Positions 50,229-59,771 are shown, numbered from the stretch's first letter. The stretch: 64,000 nucleotides of DNA from CAVZZG01 sp963779685 (GCA_963779685.1 CAVZZG010000003.1:1922001-1986000); one strand, 5' to 3'. Notes: generated from the letters alone by a model not told the origin. Numbers and translations: made by a program.

Positions 50229-51146
50229 ATGCCCGAGGTCGCCACCCGCTTCACCCTCCGCCAGCTCACGTGCTTCGTCACGGCGTGCGACGCGGGCGGG
50301 GTGTCGCTCGCGGCGACCCGCCTCCACCTCGCGCAGGCCACCGTGTCGGCGGCCATCGCCGATCTCGAGCAGGCGCTCGGCGTGCAGTTGCTGGTGCGGC
50401 GGCCGAAGCGGCCGGCAGTGCCCTCCCCGGCCGGTCGCGAGCTCCTGCGCGAAGCCCAGGCCGTGCTCACGGCGGCCGGGCGGCTCGAGGCCCGGTGCGC
50501 GGCGCTGTCCGGCGAGGTCGCCGGCGAGCTCCCCGTCGGCTGCCTCGTCACCCAGGCCGGCGTGGTCGGCCCGCGCATCACACGTGCGTTCGAGTCGCGC
50601 TGGCCGGACGTGCGGGTCCGCCTGCTGCCCGCCGATCAGGCCACGCTGCTGGCCGACCTGCACGAGGCGCGGATCGACCTCGCGATCACCTACGACATCG
50701 GCCTCACCGACGGCATCGAGTTCGTCCCGCTGCTCGACGCGCCGCCCTACGCCCTCGTGGCCAGCGACCACGGCCTCGCGGATCGCACGGCGACGACCCT
50801 GCAGGAGCTCGCCGTTCGGCCGCTCGTCCTGCTCGATCTGCCGCTGAGCCGCGACTACTTCCTCGGCCTGTTCCGCGCAGCCGGGCTGGAGCCCCTCATC
50901 GCCCGCCGGACGAGCGATCCCGAGCTGGTGCGCAGTCTCGTCGCCCACGGCTACGGCTACACCCTCTGGAACGCGCGACCGGCCCCGGGCAACGCGATCG
51001 ACGGAACCCCGCTGGTCGAGGTCGCCGTACGGAGCCGTGCGCGCGCTCCCCGGCTCGGCATCGCCCGGGTCGCGGGCGTGGCGCCGACGCGCACCGCCGC
51101 GGCCTTCGCGGAGACCTGCGCCGAGATCCTCGTCTCAGGCAAGTAG
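50229..51146 (+). CDS. LysR-family transcriptional regulator
   Basis: A 305-residue regulator with an N-terminal winged HTH (FTLRQLTCFVTACDAGGVSL, then TVSAAIADLEQALGVQLL) and a LysR substrate-binding domain (about 95-300; GELPVGCLVTQAGVVGPRI, RIDLAITYDIGL, DHGLADRTATTLQEL). It is transcribed away from the HpaB operon and probably controls it in response to the pathway substrate or product. Its stop overlaps the converging M20 gene by 12 bases. Confidence 0.93.
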   Translation: MPEVATRFTLRQLTCFVTACDAGGVSLAATRLHLAQATVSAAIADLEQALGVQLLVRRPKRPAVPSPAGRELLREAQAVLTAAGRLEARCAALSGEVAGELPVGCLVTQAGVVGPRITRAFESRWPDVRVRLLPADQATLLADLHEARIDLAITYDIGLTDGIEFVPLLDAPPYALVASDHGLADRTATTLQELAVRPLVLLDLPLSRDYFLGLFRAAGLEPLIARRTSDPELVRSLVAHGYGYTLWNARPAPGNAIDGTPLVEVAVRSRARAPRLGIARVAGVAPTRTAAAFAETCAEILVSGK

Positions 51147-52175
51147 CTCGACGATCACGCCCTCCAGCTGGGCCAGGCCCACCTCGACCGAGGCGCAGTC
51201 GATGGCCTCGGCGACGGAGTGCATGTCGCGCCCGCGCGCGCAGCCAAGGCAGAGCGCCGGGACACCCGCGGCAAGGGCCGCGTTGGCGTCGGTCGACCCA
51301 TCGCCGAGCCGGTCGGGCAGGTCGAGCCGGGCACGGACGGCGCGAACGGCCGCCAGCAGGGGATGGCCGCGATCGAGCCGCCCGGCGCCTCGCCGGCCGA
51401 CCATCTCGATCGCGATCGCGAGCGGCGCGGGTACCCGGGACTCGCCGAGCCGTGTCGCGAACCGCTCGAGCGACGCCTCGACGAGGCTCCGGCCCTCGAT
51501 CAGGGCCTCGGCGCGATCGGCGATGGCGTTGACGGCACCGCCGCCGGCGACCCGGCCGACGTTCACCACCAGGTCCGCCCCGGCCTCGTCGAGCAGCGTG
51601 TCGATCAGGCCGACGAGGCCGTGCACCGCGCTCGGCCGGCCGCGATCCCACCACGAGTGACCGCCCGGGCCGGTGACGATGAGCGAGGCGCGCACGCTGC
51701 CGACGGCATCGACCATGACCTCGTCCAGGCCGTGCCCTTCCAGCGCGATCACCATCTCGGGCTGCAGTGCCTCGCAGGCCGCCCGGGCGCCACGGAGGTT
51801 GCCGAGGCCCTCCTCACCGACCGTGAACGCGACCGCGAGCCCGTCGACGGGGTGGCGCTCGGCGGCCAGCATCGTGACGACCACCGCCGCCGCGTTGTCG
51901 CCGCAGCCGGGTCCGTGCAGCCAGCCGGCGCGCTCGACGATCTCGATCCGCACGTCGGGCGGGAAGACGGTGTCCACGTGGGCCAGCAGCAGCAGTCGCG
52001 GCCGGCCCGGGCCGAACGTCCAGAGCAGGTTGCCGACCGCGTCGCGCCGGCGCGAGCCGGCCGCCCCGGCCAGGCGCGCCTCCAGCCACTCGATCCGGTC
52101 TCCCTCGTCGCCGGTCGGGGCCGGAATCACGGCCACCTGGCTAATCTCCCGGAGGATGGGCTGGACTCCCGACAT
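51135..52175 (-). CDS. M20-family metallopeptidase (LysK/ArgE-like)
   Basis: A 346-residue zinc amidohydrolase of the ArgE/DapE/LysK group. Motifs: VIPAPTGDEGDRIEWLEARL, metal-binding LLAHVDTVFPP, PGCGDNAAAVVV, VGEEGLGNLRGA, and a final His in RDMHSVAEAID. LysK hydrolyses LysW-linked lysine, but no LysW or other alpha-aminoadipate genes are seen, so general N-acyl-amino-acid or peptide hydrolysis is possible. It stands alone with a -10-like TATACT 13 bases upstream (52194-52189, minus strand). Confidence 0.85.
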   Translation of the reverse strand: MSGVQPILREISQVAVIPAPTGDEGDRIEWLEARLAGAAGSRRRDAVGNLLWTFGPGRPRLLLLAHVDTVFPPDVRIEIVERAGWLHGPGCGDNAAAVVVTMLAAERHPVDGLAVAFTVGEEGLGNLRGARAACEALQPEMVIALEGHGLDEVMVDAVGSVRASLIVTGPGGHSWWDRGRPSAVHGLVGLIDTLLDEAGADLVVNVGRVAGGGAVNAIADRAEALIEGRSLVEASLERFATRLGESRVPAPLAIAIEMVGRRGAGRLDRGHPLLAAVRAVRARLDLPDRLGDGSTDANAALAAGVPALCLGCARGRDMHSVAEAIDCASVEVGLAQLEGVIVELLA

Positions 52176-52208
52176 GCGGCGACCGCCGAGTATACGCCGG
52201 ATGGGTCG

Positions 52209-52237
52209 TTGACCGGCAGAGCAACGGATCGTACGCT
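52209..52237 (+). promoter_or_regulatory. Full -35/-10 promoter for the M36 protease gene
   Basis: TTGACC (52209-52214), a 17-base spacer, TACGCT (52232-52237), then six bases and ATG at 52244. This is the best housekeeping-type promoter in the window and again puts the mRNA start at the start codon. Confidence 0.65.
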
Positions 52238-52243
52238 CTGATC

Positions 52244-55183
52244 ATGCCGTCCGTTCGCGCCGCGGCCGGCTGTGCCGCACTCCTGCTCGCCCTACCGGTC
52301 GCGGCCGCCGCCGGCAGCGTCCGGTTGCCGCACGGCCGCCCCGACGTGCGGCCCGCGCCGGAGACGCTGCGGCCCGTCACCTCGCCCGCCGCGGCGCACC
52401 TCGCCGACGCGCTGGGCCAGTGGGGTGTCGTCGACATCGACCCGGTCACCCGCACGCCCCGCAACCTGGCCGACCTGAGCGGGTTCCTGACCGGCCCGTC
52501 GTCCGCCGATCCGGGTGACATCGTGCTGGGGTACGTCCGTGCCCATCGCGATCTCTTCCGCCTCACCGATGCTGAGATCGGCGACCTCCAGCCCGTCCGC
52601 CGCTACGCCGACGCCCAGGGCGTCACGCACATCACCTGGCGGCAGTGGCACGGCTCGCTGCCGGTGGTCGATGCCGACCTGCGCGCGCACCTGACGTCGG
52701 ACGGGCGCATCATCAGCATCCAGGGCGCGCCGGTCGCGGACTTCGCCCACGCCACGCTGCGGGCGCTCGTGCCGTCCGCGCGGGCAGTGCGGTCGGCCGG
52801 TGCCGGCGTCCGCGTCAGCCAGGCCGCCGCGGACCTCGCCCTCGCGCCGGTGCCCGGCGGGGTGAGGCTCGTCTACCGGGTCACCGGCAAGGTCGGCGCG
52901 ACCGAGTCGTTCCTGGCGACGGTCGACGCCCGCACCGGCAAGACGCTCGTCCGGCACAACATGATCAAGTGGGCTGCCAACGTGTGGGACTCCTACCCGT
53001 CCGATCAGGTCGGTGCACAGTTCAGCCCCCACGCCGCCGACTTCTTCAACGACCCGCACTACTCGGTATGGCTCGGAGGCGGCGCGGTGACGCTCGACGG
53101 GCCCAACGCCCGCGTGTACAGCGACGCGAACGCCGACAACCGCGAGGACCCGGGCGATCAGTTCTCGAGCACCACCGCCCCGGCGGCGACCTTCGCTCCG
53201 TTCGCGGGCACGCCGTGCTCGACGACCTACCCGTGCTCGTGGGATCCGGCCACGGCCGGTTCGTGGTCGACGAACCGCATCCAGAATGGCGCGCAGGTCT
53301 TCTACTTCCTCAACACGTTCCACGACTGGCTCGCGAACCCGGCCAACGGGGTCGGATTCGATGCCGGCGGCGGCGGCATGGAGGGCGCCGATCCGGTGCT
53401 CGGCGAGACGCTCGACAGCGCCAACGGCAACGGCGCGGGCCTGCCCGACCCGGCGCTCGGCCAGATCAACAACTCGAACTTCCAGCCGGCGCCGGACGGC
53501 ACCTCGCCGACGATCCAGCTCTACCTGTTCGGGCCGGATCCGACCGACCCGACGATCACGGCCATCAACGCCAACGGCGGCGACGAGGCCGACATCGTCT
53601 ACCACGAGTACACGCACGGGCTGACGACGCGCACGGTGACGACCGCCGACGGGTTCGAGGCGCTCGACGGCTTTCAGGCCTGGGCGCTCGGCGAGGCCTG
53701 GAGCGACTGGTACGCCCTCGACTACATGGTCGCCAACGGCCTCCAGGCCGACACGGCGTCGCCCGACCTGCGGATCGGCGACTACGTGACGGCCGGGAAG
53801 GGCATCCGGAGCGAGCCGACCGACTGCGGGCTCACCGACGGCGCACCGGAGTGCCCCGGCGCCGGCACGGCGGGCGCGGGCGGCTACACCTACGGCGACT
53901 TCGCGAAGATCGACGCCACCGGGTTCGACGAGCACGCCAACGGCGAGATCTGGGCCCAGACCCTCTGGCAGCTGCGGCAGACGGTCGGCGCCGACGAGGC
54001 GCGCGCGCTGATCACCGAGGGCCTGCGGCTCACGCCGGTCTACCCGGACTTCCTCGACGCGCGCAACGCCATCATCGAGGCGACGCACACCCTGCACCCG
54101 GCCGATCTGGCCGCCGTCTGGCAGGTCTTCACCGCGCGCGGCATGGGCTACTGGGCGTCGACCGCCGGCGACAACGACCTGGCGCCGGTCCAGAGCTTCG
54201 ACCCGCCGCCAGATGCGGGGACGCCCCGCGCGAGCGTTCTGGGCACGGTCGTCGACGACCTGTCCGGCGGGCCGGTGGCGGGCGCGAGCATCTTCTTCGG
54301 CGGGCACGTGACTCCCGGCGCCGCCCAGACGAGCCTGACGGCGACCAGCGGCAGCCGCGGCACCTACACCGTCGCGCACGTGCCCGAACACGTGTACCCC
54401 CAGCTGTTCTTCGGCAAGTCGCGGTACTTCGGCACCCGGTTCACCAACGTCCACGTCGCCGCCAACCCGACCCGGGTGCGCGCGGCCAAGGTGCGGCGAG
54501 ACTGGGCCATGGACGCCACGACGGGTTCGTGGTTCACCGGTACGGACGAGTCGAGCACGCTCGGCTGCGGCCCGGCCTCGGCCATCGATGGACTGTTCGG
54601 CTTCGGATGGGTGGGTCACCGGCAGCTCGGGCGCGATCCGAGCCTGACCGTGAAGCTGCCGGCGAAGGCCGACCTGTACCGGATCGGCGTCGCACCGTGG
54701 GCGGCCTGCTACCCGCTGGTCGACGCAGCATCCGTCGGCCGGTCGAAGATCGAGACGTCGACGAACGGCGTGAACTGGCACCCCGTGGCGAGCCCGCGCT
54801 TCGTGGCCTCGGATCTCGACTACGAGGTGCTGTTCACGGCGCCGGCGAAGTCCCGCTTCGGCGTCCGGTTCGTGCGCATCACGCTGCTCGGCAACCAGGG
54901 CGGCGACCCGTTGTTCCCGGGCGACATCGGCATGAGCGAGCTGACCGTGTACGCCCTGCCGGTGCTGACCGTCCGCGCGACGCTGACGCGGGCCGGCGGC
55001 GGCCGGGCGAAGCTCCGCCTGACATGCAACCAGCCCTGCTCGACCAGGGTCGGCCGCACCGGCGTTCGGCTCGCGGCCGCCGGCACCATCACGAAGACGG
55101 TGACGGCCTCCGGCAGCGTGACGGTGACGGTCAAGGCGACCCGCACCGGCAGGACGATCTCCAAGACCGTCCGGGTGCGCTAG
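52244..55183 (+). CDS. Secreted fungalysin-type (M36) zinc metalloprotease with C-terminal discoidin-like domain
   Basis: A 979-residue extracellular protease. A signal peptide (residues 1-23), a propeptide with an FTP-like inhibitory domain (about 60-200) and the M36 catalytic domain follow; the zinc motif HEYTHGLTTR lies near residue 452, with the third ligand in GEAWSDWYALDY. After about residue 660 there is a carboxypeptidase-regulatory-like beta domain (ASVLGTVVDDLSGGPVAGAS), then a region like an F5/8 type C binding domain and a Thr-rich tail. It is alone, has its own promoter, and ends next to the stop of the converging E1 gene. Confidence 0.9.
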   Translation: MPSVRAAAGCAALLLALPVAAAAGSVRLPHGRPDVRPAPETLRPVTSPAAAHLADALGQWGVVDIDPVTRTPRNLADLSGFLTGPSSADPGDIVLGYVRAHRDLFRLTDAEIGDLQPVRRYADAQGVTHITWRQWHGSLPVVDADLRAHLTSDGRIISIQGAPVADFAHATLRALVPSARAVRSAGAGVRVSQAAADLALAPVPGGVRLVYRVTGKVGATESFLATVDARTGKTLVRHNMIKWAANVWDSYPSDQVGAQFSPHAADFFNDPHYSVWLGGGAVTLDGPNARVYSDANADNREDPGDQFSSTTAPAATFAPFAGTPCSTTYPCSWDPATAGSWSTNRIQNGAQVFYFLNTFHDWLANPANGVGFDAGGGGMEGADPVLGETLDSANGNGAGLPDPALGQINNSNFQPAPDGTSPTIQLYLFGPDPTDPTITAINANGGDEADIVYHEYTHGLTTRTVTTADGFEALDGFQAWALGEAWSDWYALDYMVANGLQADTASPDLRIGDYVTAGKGIRSEPTDCGLTDGAPECPGAGTAGAGGYTYGDFAKIDATGFDEHANGEIWAQTLWQLRQTVGADEARALITEGLRLTPVYPDFLDARNAIIEATHTLHPADLAAVWQVFTARGMGYWASTAGDNDLAPVQSFDPPPDAGTPRASVLGTVVDDLSGGPVAGASIFFGGHVTPGAAQTSLTATSGSRGTYTVAHVPEHVYPQLFFGKSRYFGTRFTNVHVAANPTRVRAAKVRRDWAMDATTGSWFTGTDESSTLGCGPASAIDGLFGFGWVGHRQLGRDPSLTVKLPAKADLYRIGVAPWAACYPLVDAASVGRSKIETSTNGVNWHPVASPRFVASDLDYEVLFTAPAKSRFGVRFVRITLLGNQGGDPLFPGDIGMSELTVYALPVLTVRATLTRAGGGRAKLRLTCNQPCSTRVGRTGVRLAAAGTITKTVTASGSVTVTVKATRTGRTISKTVRVR

Positions 55184-56200
55184 CTACGCCACCGGGCTCG
55201 CGTAGACCCCCTGCTCGAGCGAGGCCGGATCGGGCGCGGGCGCCCGCTCGGCCTCGGCCAAACCGTCGGCGACCTCGTCCGCGGCCGCCTGGCGCAACGT
55301 CTCCAGCTCGGAGCTTGACATCCCGTCGGCCCGGAACCGGGCGGCGAGCCGCTCGACCGGATCGCGGCGCGTGCCGTACTCGGCCAGCAGCTCGGGCGGC
55401 ATGTAGCGGGCATCGTCGTGGGCCGCATGCCCGTCCATGCGTACCGAGAGCGCCTCGACGGCCTGGGGTCCCTCGCCGGCACGGGCTCGCTCGGCTGCTG
55501 CGCGCACCGTGCCGTACACGGCCAGGGCGTCGGTGCCGTCGACCTGGCGGCAGGGGATCGAGTAGCCGCCCTCGATCCGCTCGCTGAGGTTCGCGTTGCG
55601 CATGGCCCGCTCGGTGAAGGTCGAGTAGGCGACGCGGTTCGACTGGGCGATGAAGACCGCCGGGACGCCCAGCACGCCGGCCAGGTTCAGCCCCTCGTGG
55701 ACATCGCCGCAGTTGAAGGCGCCGTCGCCGAAGAACGTGAGCGCGACGCGGCGCTCGCCCCGGCGCTTGAACGCCAGCGCGGCGCCCACCGTCACGGGGA
55801 CGAGGTCGCCGAGCATCGACACCAGCGGGAACACGCCGCGCTCGGGGACGCCGAAGTGCATGTTGCCGTCGCGACCCGCGGTCGGGCCGGTGGCGCGGCC
55901 GAGGTAGTTGCGGAAGATGTGCGCGACCGTGACGCCGCGCGCGATGTGGCAGCTCATCTCCCGGTTGAGCGGCGCCACGACGTCGCCGGCGTCCAGCGCG
56001 ATGCCGGCACCCGCCCCGACCGCTTCCTGGCCCCGGCCGGTGTAGACGCTGCCGGGAATGCGTCCCTGACGGTAGAGGAGCATGATGCGCTCCTCGACGA
56101 GACGGTGCACGAGCACCGCCCGGAACAGGGCGACGCGTACGTCCTGCGGCACGTCGGGCGCCTCGATGCAGGGCAGGGGTGCGATCGCGTCAGTAGCCAA
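55184..56200 (-). CDS. 2-oxoacid dehydrogenase E1 alpha subunit
   Basis: A 338-residue thiamine-dependent E1 alpha subunit (pyruvate, acetoin or branched-chain type). The ThDP motif GDGAFNCGDVHEGLNLAG is clear, as are LYRQGRIPGSVYTGRGQEAV and YRMPPELL-like ARYMPPELLAEYG. The TTG at 56200 is chosen because GGAGG lies seven bases upstream and there is no good ATG or GTG; it overlaps the E1 beta stop by 11 bases. No E2 (lipoyl) or E3 gene is adjacent, so these must be supplied from elsewhere, or the pair may have another acceptor. Confidence 0.9.
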   Translation of the reverse strand: MATDAIAPLPCIEAPDVPQDVRVALFRAVLVHRLVEERIMLLYRQGRIPGSVYTGRGQEAVGAGAGIALDAGDVVAPLNREMSCHIARGVTVAHIFRNYLGRATGPTAGRDGNMHFGVPERGVFPLVSMLGDLVPVTVGAALAFKRRGERRVALTFFGDGAFNCGDVHEGLNLAGVLGVPAVFIAQSNRVAYSTFTERAMRNANLSERIEGGYSIPCRQVDGTDALAVYGTVRAAAERARAGEGPQAVEALSVRMDGHAAHDDARYMPPELLAEYGTRRDPVERLAARFRADGMSSSELETLRQAAADEVADGLAEAERAPAPDPASLEQGVYASPVA

Positions 56201-57155
56201 GGAGATCCTCCAGCGCCGACTCGACCCGCGCCGCGTCGGGCAGGTACACGTCCTCGAGTTCCGGCGCGTAGGGCACCGGCGTGTCGGGAGGCGCGCAGAC
56301 CGCGACCGGCGCGTCGAGATCGGCGAATCCCTCGCGTGCGATGAGCGACACGACCGTGTCGGCGGCGCCGATCGAGCGGGCCGCCTCCTGCAGCACCAGG
56401 ACGCGCGAGGTACGCGCGGCCGACGCGAGCACGCACTCGGCGTCGAGCGGCCAGATCGTGCGCAGGTCGACCACCTCGACATCGGCGCGGCCCGCCATCC
56501 GCTCGGCCGCGTCGAGCGCGAGGGTCACGCCCGAGCCGTAGGTGATCACCGACACGTCGCGGCCCGGGCGGGCGATGCGCGCGCGTCCGATCGGCACGCG
56601 GTGGTCGAGCGGCGGCTCGACGGCCCGCAGTCGACGGTAGAGCGCCTTGTGCTCGAAGTAGAGGACCGGATCGTCGTCCTCGATGGCGCTGCGCAGGAGG
56701 CCGTAGGCGTCCTCCACCGTTCCCGGGCACACCACCTTGAGGCCGGCGACGCCCACGAACCAGCCCTCCGGCGACGAGGCGTGGAACGGCCCGCCGCGGA
56801 TGCCGCCGCCCGACGGCAGGCGGATCACGACCGGCATCGGGATGCCGCTGCGCCAGTGCGTCTTGGCCCCGACCGTGACGATCTGGTCGAACGGGCAGGA
56901 GACGAAGTCGGCGAACTGCAGCTCGGCGATCGGCCGGTCACCCTGCCAGGCCGCGCCGAACGCGGCGCCGACGAAGCCCTCCTCGGAGATCGGGGTGTCG
57001 ATGATCCGCTCCGGCCCGAACTCCTCGAAGAGGCCCTGGGTGACCCCGAAGGGGCCGCCGAAGTGCCCGACGTCCTCGCCCATCAGGAACACGCGCGGGT
57101 CGTCGCGCATCGCGTCGCGCATGGCGTGACGGATCGCCTCGAGGTAGGTGATCAC
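56190..57155 (-). CDS. 2-oxoacid dehydrogenase E1 beta subunit
   Basis: A 321-residue E1 beta (transketolase pyrimidine-binding) subunit. Hallmarks are FLMGEDVGHFGGPFGVTQGL, DTPISEEGFVGAAFGAAW, ELQFADFVSCPFDQIV and YFEHKALYR, with a final transketolase C domain. It forms the alpha2beta2 decarboxylase with the following gene. The GTG at 57155 overlaps the aminotransferase stop (GTGA). Confidence 0.93.
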   Translation of the reverse strand: MITYLEAIRHAMRDAMRDDPRVFLMGEDVGHFGGPFGVTQGLFEEFGPERIIDTPISEEGFVGAAFGAAWQGDRPIAELQFADFVSCPFDQIVTVGAKTHWRSGIPMPVVIRLPSGGGIRGGPFHASSPEGWFVGVAGLKVVCPGTVEDAYGLLRSAIEDDDPVLYFEHKALYRRLRAVEPPLDHRVPIGRARIARPGRDVSVITYGSGVTLALDAAERMAGRADVEVVDLRTIWPLDAECVLASAARTSRVLVLQEAARSIGAADTVVSLIAREGFADLDAPVAVCAPPDTPVPYAPELEDVYLPDAARVESALEDLLGY

Positions 57156-58501
57156 GCCGGTGCCTCCGGGTCGAACTCGTCGAGCGCGATCCGGAACCGC
57201 CGCTCGATCTCGTCGATGTCGGAGCGCGTCACGATCAACGGCGGCGTCACCAGCAGGGCGTCACCGGCGACGCCGTCGGCCGGGGCGCCGGGATAGAACA
57301 GGAGCCCGTTGCGCTTGCACACGGCGTGCAGGCGGGCGCCGGTGCCCGGTGCGTAGGGCCGGCGCGAGGCGGGATCGGCGACCAGCTCGACCCCGGCCAG
57401 AAGGCCCTTGCCGCGGATGTCGCCGATCAGCGGATGGTCGGCCTGGATCGCCCGCAGCCGGTCGAACAGGTACGCCCCGGCCGTGGCGGCGTTCGCGACC
57501 AGGTCCTCCCGCTCGATGATGTCGAGCACGGCCAGGCCGGCGGCGCACGACACCGGATGGGCCTGGAACGTGAACCCGTGGATGAAGGCCTCGCGCCGCG
57601 TCTCGAAGGCCTCCGCGATGCGCTGGGTGGCGACGACACCGGCCAGCGGCGCGTAGCCGCCGGCGATCCCCTTGGCCACCACGAGCATGTCGGGCACGCA
57701 GTTCCAGTGCTCGATGCCGAAGTTGCGGCCGGTGCGGCCGAACCCGGTGACGATCTCGTCGGCGATCAGGAGCACGCCGTGGCGGTCGCAGATCGCCCGC
57801 ACCTCCTCGTAGTAGCCGGCCGGCGGTGTGATGCCCGGCCCTGCGGCGGCGACGATCGGCTCGGCCACGAAGCACGACACCCGCTCCGGCCCGACCTCGA
57901 GGATCGCGCGCTCCACCGCAGCCGGGTCGCCGTACAGCTCGCGCCCGTCGGGCATGCGCTCGCCGATCCGGTAGCTGTAGGGCGCCGGGGCCTTCTCGGA
58001 CTCGTTCAGGTAGGGCGCGTAGATCGCCTTGCGCGACGGCACGTCGGAGACGCCGAGCGTCATCAGCGTCGCGCCGTGGTAGCTGCGGTGGCGCGAGACG
58101 ATCACCCGCTTCTCCGACCTGCCGCACACGACGTGGTAGTTGCGGGCGAGCTTGATCGCCGTCTCGACCGCCTCCGACCCGCCGGACACCCACAGGCAGC
58201 GGCCGAGATCACCGGGCGCGAGCCCGGCGACGCGCCGGGACAGCTCCTCGCCGGGCAGGTGGTGGAAGTCCCCCGAGAACGCGTACGCGATCTCGCGCGC
58301 CTGGGCCGCCATCGCGTCGGCCACCTCGCCCCGGCCGTGGCCGACGGAGATCACCGAGACGGCGCCGGAGCCGGCGTCGAGGTACTCCTTGCCCTCGTCG
58401 TCGTACATGTAGATGCCATCGCCGCGGACGATGGTCGGGTAGGTGCGGGAGAGGTCGCGCGGGAAGGTGAACACGGCACGGGTATGCTCGCAGACGTTCA
58501 C
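57152..58501 (-). CDS. Class III aminotransferase
   Basis: A 449-residue PLP enzyme of the omega-amino acid:pyruvate aminotransferase group. FPRDLSRTYPTIVRGDGIYM and YLDAGSGAVSVISVGHG mark the N terminus, GSEAVETAIKLARNYH and SRHRSYHGATLMTLG the cofactor region, LIADEIVTGFGRTG the PLP-binding Asp, and VVAKGIAGGYAPLAGV the Schiff-base Lys. It makes a 2-oxoacid or aldehyde from an amine donor; E1 genes next to it suggest the 2-oxoacid is then oxidatively decarboxylated. GTG start at 58501, overlapping the transporter stop. Confidence 0.92.
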   Translation of the reverse strand: MNVCEHTRAVFTFPRDLSRTYPTIVRGDGIYMYDDEGKEYLDAGSGAVSVISVGHGRGEVADAMAAQAREIAYAFSGDFHHLPGEELSRRVAGLAPGDLGRCLWVSGGSEAVETAIKLARNYHVVCGRSEKRVIVSRHRSYHGATLMTLGVSDVPSRKAIYAPYLNESEKAPAPYSYRIGERMPDGRELYGDPAAVERAILEVGPERVSCFVAEPIVAAAGPGITPPAGYYEEVRAICDRHGVLLIADEIVTGFGRTGRNFGIEHWNCVPDMLVVAKGIAGGYAPLAGVVATQRIAEAFETRREAFIHGFTFQAHPVSCAAGLAVLDIIEREDLVANAATAGAYLFDRLRAIQADHPLIGDIRGKGLLAGVELVADPASRRPYAPGTGARLHAVCKRNGLLFYPGAPADGVAGDALLVTPPLIVTRSDIDEIERRFRIALDEFDPEAPA

Positions 58502-59715
58502 GTCCGCCGTGCGTCGTAGTGGCGGAACACCGGCAGCATCGCGGCCGTGATCGCCACCCCGACGATGCACAGCACGCCGCCGGAGACGGCCGAGAAGCGG
58601 ACGCTGGTGAGCGCGGCGACGAGCCCGGACTCGACCTGGCCGAGCAACGGACCGGCCGTGTAGCTGACCATCTCCACGCCGGCCAGCCGGCCGCGGAGGT
58701 TGTCGGGGATCGTCTGGTTCCAGATCGTGGACCGGAACACTCCGCTGACGGCGTCGGCTCCACCCGCGAAGGCGAGGCCGGCCAGCGCCAGCCACAGGTT
58801 CCCGGCGACCGCGAACACGACGATGCCGGCGCCCCACAGGCTCGCCGCGAGGATCACGGCCAGACCGTGCCGGTGCACGCGCGCCGTCCACCCGCTCGTC
58901 AGGCTCGCGACGAACGCGCCGGCGCCCGGGGCCGCGTACAGCAGACCGAGCACGCCCGCACCCCCGAGCCGTTCGGCGTAGGCGGGGAACAGGGCGAGCG
59001 GGATCCCGAACAGCATCGCGACGATGTCCACGAGGTAGGTCCCGATCAGTTCCTGACGGCTGCGCGCGTACCGGAGCCCCTCGGCGATCCTCGAGACGCT
59101 CGGCGCCTCGGCATCTTCCGGCGGTGGCATCCGGCGCATCCGGCTGAGGATGACCAGCGAGATGCCGAAGCTCGCCACGTCGAGCCCGTAGACGAACGGC
59201 AGGCCGGCTGCCGCTATCAGCACCCCGGCGACCGCCGGACCTCCGAGCCAGGCGACGGTGTTGAACGTCGTGCCGACGGAGCTCGCCGCAACCAGCTCGT
59301 CGCGGTCGACGAGCCGCGGCGGCATCGCGTCGAGCGCGGGCCGCAGGACCGCGTAGAACGCTGCGCCGGTGACCGTGGCGAGGTACACCACCCACACCTT
59401 CGGATGGTCGATCAGCGCGTTCACGACCAGCACGGCCGAGGAGATGCCGGCGCCGGCCTCTGCGATCTGCACCAGCTGCCGGCGGTCGAAGGCATCGGCC
59501 AGCGCGCCTCCGAGAAACGCGATCGCCAGGATCGGCACCAGCTCGAGGAGGCCGAGCAGACCGACCGCGAACGTCGACCCGGTGATCTGGTAGGTCTGGT
59601 ACGGCACGGCGACGAACGACAGCATCGAGCCCAGGTTCGAGATGAACCGGCCGGCGACGAGCAGCCGGAAGTCGCGGTGGCGGCGCAGCGGCCCGATGTC
59701 GACGAACAGACGCAC
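58498..59715 (-). CDS. MFS transporter (EntS/MFS_3-like)
   Basis: A 405-residue, about 12-helix major facilitator protein. The start MRLFVDIGPLRRHRDFRLLV and FISNLGSMLSFVAVPYQTYQ belong to the MFS_3 group of exporters (EntS-like); AFLGGALADAFDRRQ is the loop 2-3 signature. It is the first gene of the operon with the aminotransferase and E1 genes, so it may export or import their substrate. The GTG start at 59715 has a -10-like TACGCT nine bases upstream (59730-59725, minus strand), shared spacing with the divergent toxin-antitoxin promoter. Confidence 0.9.
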   Translation of the reverse strand: MRLFVDIGPLRRHRDFRLLVAGRFISNLGSMLSFVAVPYQTYQITGSTFAVGLLGLLELVPILAIAFLGGALADAFDRRQLVQIAEAGAGISSAVLVVNALIDHPKVWVVYLATVTGAAFYAVLRPALDAMPPRLVDRDELVAASSVGTTFNTVAWLGGPAVAGVLIAAAGLPFVYGLDVASFGISLVILSRMRRMPPPEDAEAPSVSRIAEGLRYARSRQELIGTYLVDIVAMLFGIPLALFPAYAERLGGAGVLGLLYAAPGAGAFVASLTSGWTARVHRHGLAVILAASLWGAGIVVFAVAGNLWLALAGLAFAGGADAVSGVFRSTIWNQTIPDNLRGRLAGVEMVSYTAGPLLGQVESGLVAALTSVRFSAVSGGVLCIVGVAITAAMLPVFRHYDARRT

Positions 59716-59759
59716 GGCGGCGGGAGCGTAGGGCAGGATGTCAACGCATCCCAGAGTGG

Positions 59760-59765
59760 TATGCT
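59760..59765 (+). promoter_or_regulatory. -10-like TATGCT before the toxin-antitoxin genes
   Basis: TATGCT, six bases, ATG at 59772: leaderless layout. TATGCT lies next to the divergent MFS promoter, so the RHH antitoxin could regulate both. Confidence 0.45.
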
Positions 59766-59771
59766 GAATGC

